DNA of 64,000 nucleotides, taken from positions 7,006,001 to 7,070,000 of the forward strand of contig NC_026660.2 in NCBI RefSeq assembly GCF_000004075.3. The letters are read 5' to 3'. Below the pieces are notes generated by a model that was given only the letters and a program-made list of their open reading frames with translations, was not told the origin of the DNA and searched no databases. Positions 1 to 12,300 of this stretch are shown in pieces. The DNA comes from Cucumis sativus. Its lineage: Eukaryota; Streptophyta; Magnoliopsida; Cucurbitales; Cucurbitaceae. The translations under genes and the position numbers were made by a program. Every line of letters starts with the position of its first letter. Position 1 is the stretch's first letter.

Positions 1-118
1 CTTGATTAATCTCACGAGACAACCCACCTGACCCTACAACATTTGGGTGTCAAGGAAACTCGCAGGAAACTAATTCCTATATAGGCCATGGAGTAAACCC
101 ATGACATCTTAGTCATTT
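1..118 (-). mobile_element. Au-type SINE fragment in the last visible GlyRS intron
   Basis: Read on the minus strand, the stretch carries the blocks CCTTGACACCCAAATGTTGT and GGGTTGTCTCGTGAGATTA, which I recall from plant Au SINEs. It is cut by the window edge at its 3' end. A second copy on the other strand lies at 13205-13335. The rest of 119-301 is AT-rich intron with nothing recognisable. Confidence 0.55.
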
Positions 119-301
119 ACTCATATTGCTTTCTTTTTTACCACTAGGTCAATCCATGATGGTTATTGGGGAATGTAACAAACAAAGCATCTTATTACAA
201 AAGATATTTTCGTTTTTACTACTTCAAAAGCAAAGCAACTTTTGAGTTTTGAACTTTAAATGAAACCTGTGTGGTTTTAATACCAATCTCTGGAAACTTA
301 C

Positions 302-3300
302 CATCGATCTTTTTGTACAATGATTCGCGTGAGATAGAGTATCTGCGGCAAAAGCCTTCAACAGCCTATCACAAAATACATATTCTCATAAGCTACATGA
401 GTGAAAATAAGATATTTCAACAAGAAATGGAACAAATATCATTTTGATGTGGACTTGTAGCATCCAATAAATTACTTTTTAAGAAATCAAAACCTGAAAC
501 TATGGACTTTGATTCACCCACTAACATAAGGGGAATAATAAATAAAAGGGAAAAATACTATTTTGGTCCTTAGGTTTTAGGTTTAGTTTCTATTTGATCC
601 CTATGTTTCAAAATCTAACATTTTTGTCCCTTAAATTACAATAATGCTCAATTTTAGACTTTAAGTCCTCAAGGAAACAGAACTGTTAGGGACTTAACGG
701 AAGGTTGACTAGGATGATGACTAGATTAGTTGTAAACAAAAATATATTGACGATGTGACTATTTAATTATTGGTTGGGCAAAATATCATTTTTTTAAAAA
801 TAAAAATAAAAATAAAAGACAACCAAGATTCAAATATGGTTTGTCTTCTTTGCCCCTCTCATCGGTGATTTTCCAGCGAGAACCAGTGGCATCTTCAACC
901 TCAGTTCCTTCCACACCCATCATCAAGCTCTCTCCAATTGGAACCCCTCTTCCCACCTGCCATTGAAATGGAGTCTCACATACAACAACCCCACCACCTA
1001 TAATTTTGCTAAAATCAATGACATTAATACTGTTTGTTTACTCTTGGACTTTCTTTGACTTTAGTTTGTTTTAGTTTAGAAATAAAGTTCAGTAGCTTGA
1101 GTCTTTGAACAACCAGTAACTGGTGGCTTGTATAATTTAACCGTTGGAGTTGAGCTCCCTATAAAAGCTCCTCCTCCCTCCAAAATTGAATAACATTCAG
1201 AGGTATTTATTCAAAGAATTCTATCTTCATCTTGGTTTTACACCATTGATCTTCAGTTTCTCGATTTGGGAGGGAATGGTTTAGTGGGGGAGATTCCGAA
1301 TTCTGTTGTGAATCTCACTTCATTATAGTTTTTAACATTGGCATGTAATAAATTGAGTGGAGAAACTCCAAGGGAATTGGGAAGAATGAAAAGGTTGAAG
1401 TGGATTTATTTAGGAATACAATAATCTTTCAGGGGAAATTCCTGAAAAATTGTTAACAACAAGACGAACCAGTTCTCGCAGAAAAATCTGAAAAATCTGA
1501 AATAGTAGAACTACAAGTCTGTTGAATATGCATTTTATTTTTCCTCCAGAAAGCATCAATTGTATCTGTAACTTACTCTACGACACTACTCAAGGCTTTT
1601 TTTAAAAAAGGAAACAAGCCACTTCATTGAGATAATGATATGAGACTAATGCTACTCAAGTAATTAAGTATCGCCATGAAAATAAATGGATAATCTTTTG
1701 AGTTCCAAAATATCCAAATGATGATGAGAAGTCCTTCACCTTTGTAGGATTTCCTTGGTCATCAAAAGCTTTTGAAACAGGGGGTCCTCTGACCTCAAAC
1801 TCTTTCTCTACTTGTTTAGAACACAGACTCTCAACTTTGACCTGAAAAGGTTGAAAATTTTATTATGAACATTTAAAATTTGAAAATAATAAAATACGAT
1901 GAATTTGGGAGAAATAAGTATGTCTCACAAAGCATATACATATTATAGTTCAACAATACAATGAAAGCCGTAACAGACAATCAATTACTTGCATTTACAG
2001 AATACTTACAAATTTACAATGATGGGGAGAAAAAAAAAAAAGGCTTGGAGACATTACAACGGAAAACCAAACCCAGTTCAAAGCTTCCACCCTTTAAAGT
2101 GTTTTCATTTGGAACTTAACTACATTAAAATAATTAAGATGGCATATTAAACTAATATAAAATTTAACGATTGATTAAATAAAACTAAATATTTCATAAA
2201 CTTAAGATTTACAAATCTGTAACTCAATTCAAGACTTTGTAAACCATCTCTCCAAAGATAGACTTCCTATTCCAAACTTCCTAAGCCTACATCCCAAACA
2301 CAGTTCTCTTAAATCCAAACTACCAACCCAACTTAATCTCCCAATCTAAACATTCTCAGGCTTAACATTTCAAACTTGCACACCAAATTGTCCTAAACTA
2401 ACAAAAACAAAGGACTAATACACTCTGAACACGCTAAATATTCATTTTTCTAATTTTGGACATGGCTTGAACACAACTTGGAAAATATTTAACCTAAGAT
2501 TATGGGGAAAAAGTAGACAACTTATAAACTAAATCCTTATATATTATTAATCATAAAGTATAAGGCTAACATCTTCTTCCTCTAGTCCAGCCAACTAAAT
2601 CTTTTTATATCCTTTAAGATTTCAATAAATGACTTCACTTTGTACTTTTTTGTGTGAAGCATATTTTATTTTTAAGTTACATTACACGTTTTGTTTAATG
2701 GGAAGTATTGACATATGATAGATGGATGTATTTTATAATAATAATATTAAATTGTTTTTTTCTTTAAATTGTCTCCAATATATCTATGCCCTAATTTTAT
2801 CAGAAATTGGCATGTCAGTGAAATTACGTCGTGTTGTGTTTGTGTTTCTTAGCTCAATATATACTATAACAAACATAATATACATTGAAAATTGAGAGTG
2901 AAGATTTCTTTTTCTTTTCTAGAGAAGCAACGGTCCAGGTTCTAGGGGACTACTTCCTGACATAAAGGATAAACATGAGCTCCACAATACAAAAAGTTAT
3001 GGGAAACAACCAATTAAAATAATTTGGAGTTCTGCCTCACCAATTGGCAATGAGTGCATCTATCCCATAAAAAGTGTGACGTCTTTTGTTTGTTTATTTT
3101 TCTATTGTGAGGTCCTCAACATGTCCCCTCAAGATGGGTGTCTCTTTGGGTTCACCATTCTTGGATTGGATTTCATTACTTTTTTTTTAACCAAAAATCC
3201 TTTTGGGCTTGATGATCTTTGTAAGATTTTAGATAAGATTGGTTCCATCTAAAAAACAATTGGCAACTGGCAATGAGAGAAGTAGCTCATTTATCTAATT

Positions 3301-6300
3301 AAAGAGTGTGAGGTCCCCTGGTTTTTCTAATGTGGAATCTTCAACGTAACTTCCTAAAGGGAGAATTAATCAGCAAAAATAACAAGCATTGGAAGAAAAA
3401 ACCGACTAGCTCACTAAAATGGAAAACTAACCAACAACAAAACAAAAATTAAAAAAACTAACCAAAAGCGCCAAAAAAACCCCACTTCACCCCACGGACA
3501 GAAGAAATTAACTAAATGCTGTTTAAAGAGAATTCCAACCCTTCCTCATCCCATGGTAAGTTAGAGTAAATTCAAATCGAGGAAAAAGGAAAAGAGAAGG
3601 TATATAATTAAGCATTTTGGATCCCTTTTAATAAGAAAATTAGATCAAGAGACCTCTTCTCATTTTGGGCACATAAATAATATGTGGGCCACCATCGTTT
3701 TAACCCAACCAAATAAATTTACAGAAGCAATCTACAAGATAACCACTTCACAATTATCACAAAAGATTGACAAAGCATTTTCAACATGCAAACAAAGGTG
3801 TGAAGTTATTGCTATACCACTAGCCGGCGAGGTGTACCAAAAGCTTGCACATTGCCATGGCTTAACCTATGCTTTTCAAGCAACTGCAACATATATGTTT
3901 TGAGCTGAAATAAAAACTCATACATGGTCAACATCAACTAGCAGAGAAATAAAATAATGCTTGTTAACAGCAACTTTATAGTAATGTTAGTCATTTCCCA
4001 GAACACGACAATAAGAGGAAGAATACTTTCTGGAGAACTAATCTGTTACAGAAGGAAACGGAAATTGCCAGAACACACTTCAAGCACACTTTAATTGCTC
4101 TTGTAGTAAATTTTTTCCTTTCCATTCTAACTTTCTAACAGCCCTTTTCATTTGCTACCTACAGGAAGGTTTTGTGTAATCTTCAGTGACTGGACTAGTT
4201 CTGTAATCTGCTAGGATCCTTTTCTATCTCTTGCCTCGTATCATTTTATGTTTCAAAAAGAAAGACAAATAATAAATAATTCCATACTTGTTGGCTTGCA
4301 TCCACAACATCTTTAGGTGGTATTTCTTCGGTTCCAATTTCAAAAACAAACCATCTCACATCTTCATGCACCTGTCACAAATAAGAGATGATATCTTGAT
4401 AAAAGTAAAATGTACAGGTAATAATAACTTGTATTTTAGAAATTGTAAAATAAATAATCAAAACACGATGCATGAATTGAGCAGCTTAGTTGGATAACAG
4501 GCCAAATTGAAATGGATAACTCTGGAGCACTAGTTTCCTCTTCTTCCCAAAAGCTTATATGAACTTTTCTCTAACTCCTTTTCAAAAATCCCTAGAAGTT
4601 TACCTTCCGAGGATTAAGTTTTTAAATTCCCTTTAAGAGATAATTGCCCGAACCCCATAAAGCTTCTCTCGACATTTGACTTGCTTCTTTTGTTCTGTTT
4701 CTTATTTGGTAAGCAATGGAAAAGATATATTTTTTGGGAGCCGAAGTGGGTGGATGATTCTGCGTCTTAAATATGTTCATCTTCGTCTGCATTCTATACT
4801 GGCTCCCGTTACAGTTGGGTTCACTCTTTAAAAGGAGCTAGTGTCTAAATCCACTAGCCACCAAGCATCGGTGCCTTTCTTTCTAATGTTTTTTTTAAAA
4901 AGGAAAAGAAAAGTAAACAAGACTTCTCATTGGTAATCCCTTTTTTGTCTTGGCTAGCTCATATGTCTCAACTATTCTCCTAAGACAATGACCTATCTAA
5001 TTATGGTAAAATTTAGTTTCACAAATCAAAGTTCTTAGTAAGGTTCAAATCTTTGCCCGTGGTGCAGTTCATTGGACAAAGAAAAAGTATAAAATTTTAA
5101 AGTCTTCTTTCAACTACTTTTTCAAAATCTTTTGGTGAATGAGAATATCAAAATAGTTCATTTTTAATCTTATAAGTTCAGGCGTCACACTATTGGTTGC
5201 AATATATTTCATAAGACTTATTATCCGCATATTTTTTGTTCATATTTTCACTTTAGTAAACTTTAATAACTTTTAATACTAAAGCTACAGCTTAAGAAAA
5301 AAGGTAAATGACAGAAATACATAGACTTAGATTTATTTTTTTTAATAAAATACAAAGTTCTCATTAATAAAATGAAAAGATATGGCAATGTTCAAATGAA
5401 AGAAGCCCCTTAAACAACAGATACAACAATTAAAAGAATTTTTCAATATCAAACACATCTAATCCTACCATGCCCAAACAAACCTCACACATATGTTGGC
5501 TGTTGTCTGTAGTGGTATTATTAGCAATAGTGATAACGAACTAAATCATCAACATATATATATTAACCTTTTTGATCGCTGCATCCAGAAGTTCTTTAGG
5601 ACATACAAGATCAACAGGATCAGAAGCAACACCAAGTGGATGACCTAGGGATTCTCGGGTTTTCAGCCACAGTTGCGCACACTGACGAGCTAAACTGATG
5701 GAATGAAATTAATATCAGCACATAAAGAAATCAAAACTAAAATCAACCAATAAGAACAAATGCCGGGGAAAAGGAAAAAGAAAAATCTTCATCATAAGTT
5801 GCATCAAGTCTCTATCTTAAGAAGAAAGAAAATGAAGAAAGAGAAAAGTTAAAGCTATTGCTCTAACCTTCGCATTCGACCAAAATAACGAGCACGCTCG
5901 GTTACTCCAATGAAGCCTCTTGAGTCCAATATGTTGAAAGCATGAGATGCCTTCAAAACCTGATCATACCTATGATGTCATATGCCATTTGCTAGTCAAA
6001 AAATAATTACACAAATAATAATATTTTTAAAGATTTTTATAGAAAAAGAATTGAGAATCCATATACAATTAATGGAAGAAACATACGCAGGGATTGCTAA
6101 TCCTAAAGCAAGCAACGAATGAGCTTCTTCCTCAAAGATGTTGAAATGTTTCTGAACCTGGTGAACGTTGGCATGTTCTAAATAATATGCACTCATTTCC
6201 TTCCTGAAATAGAGGGAAACGCATACAATAACAATCATTGAACCTCTTACCCCTAATACTCATCACTAAACCTTAAAGTTTAAATTAGGGTCACATTAAA

Positions 6301-9300
6301 TTTACTATTTTATTAATTCTATTCGAAAAATAAATAGATAAACTAGAATAAAGAAACCTTGATCGCATGTGAATAAAGATCAAAGTCACTCCCACAAAGC
6401 AAAATCATTTTTATTCAGCTACTTTTTTTGTTTGAAACGGAAACGGAGCTCTTTATTAATAGATAAAAAGAGACAGTAGCTCTACAAGAGGGTTATACAA
6501 GAGCTAAAAAAGAAATAGGGACTAGTAGTCGCATCTAGACATCTCAACTACGTTGGCACCCCCTTAGCGACCACACCATATCTAGAAGAACAAAAGCAAA
6601 AACGGGAAAATATTTATTCACTTACTTGTGCGTTTATTTCTATTAATCCAAAGAGTTGGCTATCAAGAATAAGAAATGAAATAAGGGGAAACCCAAGCAC
6701 CTTAAAGTGATTACAAAAGGAGCGTCAACTGGCAACTAAGATGAAAAGTAAAAGAAAAAGACAAATATCAAAATTAAACAATCCAAGTATTTTTAAAACT
6801 TTGGTTGCTAGCTACAAGCAGAGCCCATATTTTGGCCTTCTTCAGTTTGTCTTTAGTTCTATGGAGAATTTTTCCTCCATCAAAATATACATACATATAT
6901 AATATTTGTTAATACTATTAATAATAAATAATAAAGGAATAAATAAACTCAAATAAGAGATATTACTCGTTCTCCAAGAACAGCTCCCCGTAAGTGATTC
7001 CATCAGCATACTGAATTTTCTTAAAATGATTAACACCCTGCACAGATTACATTGAGGAAAACTCAATGAAATTGGGGAAACAGCGTAAAACTAGAATATC
7101 ACATGAAAATATGAATCTATGCCCAAAAAAAAATTGGTGTTGTCCAAAGCCACTTCTTGACCGTAACATTTCTTGAAACACGTGCTTTCTTCCAACCCAA
7201 TTGGCAAAACGTGCTAAACTATATATTTTCAAAAATCTTTCAACCTTTCGTTCTTCCAAACATAACTCCTCCAAAAAATATCTCCTTATTGTCATGAGGA
7301 AGAAAAATATCTCATTTTCACAATCACTTCTTCAACCAAATACAATTTCATTTCTTGCAAAAAATATACATATTAGGGAAAAAAAACGGATGACCTTACT
7401 TGAACAGGATCTGTTCTATAGGTTGTACATTTGTGTCCTTGAGTTCTAAGGACAAAAAAATGGAATGCCACTTTTTTAAGAAAATGCCCATTGCCCAAGC
7501 CAAGGATGGGTATTAAGAAACTTGAACCCAGGTTCCACAAGCCAACTAGCAGGCCAACAATGAAAAAACTATTGTTCAAAAAATAAAGATTCAAAATAAC
7601 AATAATACAGAATAGAGCAACAACAGTGAAAAATAAAATTGTTTCGTGTAGAATTCAGAAGTGTTAGGCCTTATCAACGACAAAGAATAAAGAATCAAGA
7701 CACACTATAAAAGGTGTGAGGCTTTTGAAAGTTTAGAAATGAGGATATGCTGATAATAGGAGAATGTAAAAGGGAAAATTTTAAATATACATACTGTTCA
7801 TCTTCTTTTCCACTAAAATGTAAAAACTAAGCAATTTAAATTTGTTCTTTTATGACAAATAGCTTTCTTTGAATAGGACTTCAAATTCCCACTCACACAA
7901 GAATAATGATAATTAAACTCTTGTATATCCATTAAACTCAAAATATTTTTATAAGGCCAGCAAAGACACCATATCACCTGAAGTAACATGAGAATACGTT
8001 CAAGACCATAAGTGATTTCAACAGATACAGGCAATAGTTGTTGACTTCCAGCCTGAAATAGAGAGATCAATAAAGCAGGTAAGATATATAACTGAATCTA
8101 TGCAACCAATTTCAAATCTTAAAAACAGCAAATTTCCCTCAAACAGGAAGAAACAATATCCAATCATATGATAGCCACTTCCAACAAAGTAAAAAAAAGA
8201 ATTCAACTTATAAAGTGAATTTTGCTACACTAGTTTCTTCCACATTTGCATTGCGTATCATGTTCACACATAGCTGCATTTGTGGATTCTTCACTTAAAT
8301 TGTTAAACAACACTGACAATACCTATCAGAAACAAATGACCAGGTAGTAATACCTGCTGAAAGTAAGTGAATTGTGTAATCTCCATCCCATCCATCCAGA
8401 TTTCCCATCCCAATCCCCATGCACCAAGTACCTGAAAGAGTAGTCCGGATCAAAAAGTGAATTTAAAAAGTGTAAAGTGCTCATTCAAAATATATGTATT
8501 TATTTATTTTTAAAAAAAAATTCTTAGTTTCTTAACTTCCTCAACTTTCAAGGAATGACTCTTGACATCACCATTTTATCAACATTGCTGCATCACGCAT
8601 TTTTTTTAAATAAATAATAAAAAACAACAACAACAAAAAAAACATGAATCACAAATGGAAAACCCAGTTTGGAGTTGTCAAGATACTTTTGTTGAGGAGA
8701 CTCCAGAGGTTTGCTTTGCAGATGATTTTGATACTTTATTTGAGAAGGGTGAAAATGTTTAAGTAGAATTGTCACTCATAATTCCTGCTAAGTTTTGAAA
8801 AATGTGGTTTTCATCAGATGAAGTCAATTCCTCCTTATTCAAGAAATTGGCAAAGTAGAACACTTTTAATTTTCGTTTTCAAAAGTAGCACGTTTTTTTT
8901 AAATTCGTAAAACTGTTTTTCTCGGTCAATCTCGGGCAAGATCGATCACCGAGATTTTCCTGAAATATTAGGAAAAGGAAAAACGGTCATTTACAAGAAA
9001 TAGTTGGGGAAATTGGCAAAAGTAGCAAGAATTAGTTAAGATTTGGTGGAAGATTTTGGAAGGTTTGAATAATTTTTTTGAAAAGATAAAAAAAAAAGAT
9101 TAAATAAGATTTAGAAAGATTTGAAAATGGTAGAATCTCGATCTAATTTTCTACTGAGATGCACCGGAAAACCCAAAACAATCGATAAGTTGGAAAATAT
9201 TAATATTTTAGGGAAATCTTGGTGGTTGATCTCGCCCAAGATTGACCAAGAAAACAGTTTACAACTTTTTAAAAAATGTGCTACTTTTAAAATTGAAAAC

Positions 9301-12300
9301 CAAAAGTGTGCTACGTTTTGCCAATTTCCCCCTTATTGTCCTTCAGTTAAAGTATAGCTTGGTGGTTTTGTCCAGGAATTGAACTACTTTTGTGGACTTC
9401 TCATGTTTATGCGCCTAACCTTCCCGCTACTTATGAAGTTACATTTTTCTCCTAATAGTTGTAAATTTGGAAGCGACAATTTAGAAGTTGGTTTGGTCTG
9501 TAACTGGACCCCTCGTACTTTCAGCCTTATTGGACTTCTCACCTCATCTGCTCACTGGAATTTTGTTGGCTTTGACTTTATAGTTTTTGTGCTTTCTAGT
9601 TTTGGTTTCATTTATGGAGTTTGTCTTTTAAGTTTTAACTTTTAAGTGTTTGACTTTTATTGTCTCTCCTCTTTGTATCTCATTAGTATTTCTTCTCCTT
9701 TTGTTTTTTTCCTCTTGAAGGTTATTGTATCTTTGAGCATTAGTCTATTTTCATTTTATCAATGAAAAGTTATGTTTCCTTTTCAAAAAAATTGTCAAAG
9801 CTGTGTAGATTTGAAACTTCTTAGTGATGTACAACAATAAAAGGAAGAAAATGATAGTATTTACACACATCCCTAAAAAAGAAAAAAAGAAAAGAAAAGG
9901 AAGAAAATGATGGGACAATATATGACAGATTACCGGACTCTCCCAATTGTCCTCTACAAAACGTATATCATGTGCAGCAACATCAATTCCTATGAATCAT
10001 ATAGAAGAGGCATATGGCATCAGCTGGCCGTATATTTCATTAATAACCCCCAAGAAGGTGAAGTTTTTTACTTAGTGTGAGTCAAAACAGCTAAATTAAC
10101 TTGGGTTATCTACAAACTTTTCATGCATTAAACAGTTTCTTTTTTATGAGAATCATTTATAACATAAGAAAGCGTCTAAATGTGCAGAATCTTAAAAATA
10201 AATATGCATAAATACTTTCCACTTTGCAACAGCTGGATGAAAAGCTCTTGTGAATTTCCATTATACATGAGCAAATATGTTATTCAATTGAAATTCATCG
10301 TAGTGAATCATTGTGTCCTACCTAAAGCAGAGAGACTTTGAATGAAAAGGTCTTGTGAATTTCCAGGATCAGGCTTCAAAATCACCTGTGATCACATGTA
10401 ACATAAAAGAAAAATAAATGAAAAGAGGGAAACCAAAAAACAATAATGAAATAAGCACACATCAGAACCCTTAATTTAAAAAGGACAAAAATAAACTGTT
10501 ATATATATGTACGCACGTACGTATGCATGTATGTGTATTTATTAAAGAAACCATGCTTTGTTGAGAGAAATGAACAAATGCACATGAAAAAAAGAGAGAG
10601 AGAGACAAGGCCAATGTCATAATTACAAAAAGATCAAGTGACTGTGAGTGTCTGCCATAAGGAGGCTTTTTACACTTAAACCTAGCTACGTCTCAAACTT
10701 CCTCACCCAATGCAAAAGTTTGAGCAACCTCCATGAACACCAAGCACAAATGCTTGAGCAAATAAATCTGCATGCAACCAAGAGCATTTAAGCAAACAAA
10801 ACTCTAGCAACCACTAACACTCAGGCAAACAAACCTCCGGTAACCCAATGCAAAAGTTGAACAAAGGCAAGCATATCTCCAGTGAACATGAAGGCAAAAA
10901 TGTGAAACTTTGGTAGAAGATGAAGACCTCTAATTATGGTCAAAACGACGACACAAGCTTATGGCAAAAAGAAGAAACTAGCACGAAAAGTCAGGTATTT
11001 AGGTGCTCAAGGTTTCTAGAGTTTACCGGTGCAACTTAATTAATATGTGCAACTTAGGTTTCCTAATATAGAAAAGAGGACCTATTACGTTACATATAAG
11101 AAAAGAATAATGACAGTAAAGACCAAATAGTGACAACTAATGTTTATACATAAATAGTAGAAATTCTTACAGGAATTAATAGAGAGCTTGATAAATCATT
11201 CAACGGTTTCAAAGTTCGATCATAAACTAAAATGTTACCTGAAATTGAGTGTGGCGTTGGAGTCTATTTGGATTTTCCCCATAGCGACTATCATCTGGCC
11301 GTATACTTGGCTCCACATACCTTCCATACAAAAATTCCACAGTGATAATTAAAATTTTATATTTCCAAAAGCAGCAACAGCTTTTAGGTTTTCACTAATG
11401 TGACTGCTCAGTGATCACAAGCATAGACCATTTTTTCATTTTGATTAAGTGTCAAACTTAAACTGAAAAAAAAATGAAAAAACGAGGGGAATAAGAAAAC
11501 CAACCCCAACCAAAAGGACACAAACCTATAAAAAAAAAAAAAGAAAGAAAAGAAGCTCTACAAGCAACCAAAGCCCAAAACAGAGATATGGATCTTAACA
11601 AGGGCCCTCACATATTCCTTGGTTTCTCCAACCCTCTATACTTTGTCAGTCCTCTCCATCCAAATACCCTATAATACAGCATAAATCCCCATGATCCACA
11701 TAAATCAACCCTTTTCATGAAAAGAAAAGCTAGTGAAAAGGGTACTCTTTGGCCATTGAACACATCTTTCGATCTAGTCCCTAGAAGCCAAACTCCGCAA
11801 AGAAATTGTCACACATCAAACTAGCAAAAGTGCAACTCCCAAAAAAGTGGTCAAAGTCCTCAGTTGGGCCTCTAGAGAAGATGATGCAACAATATGAACC
11901 CATCAAACTAGACAAAATCCTCAAAAAAACGATCTGTCATGTTAATTTTTCCATTGAGAAGTTGTCAGGTAAGAAACTTCACCTTCTTGTAAATTTTTAC
12001 TTTTAACATGGAGAAAAACTTGACAAACGGAGGCAAAGGGGTTCACCAAAGATAAAACATCCAAAATATTGGGACCAATGAAATACCCTCTCTGAGGATG
12101 AGAAACCCCACATAGTGAGAAGGCTCATAACGTTTATTTTTTTTTTCCATTGGTTAATAGATTATAAGACCAAAGATTGAGAAAATGCTATTCTCTGACC
12201 AAGAGAGATCAATGACCACAAAATGATTTCACCTAGAAGAAAATGATACAAGGAAACATGGAGCAAATAGGTCTATCTCCCAACCACTTATCTTCTCAAA

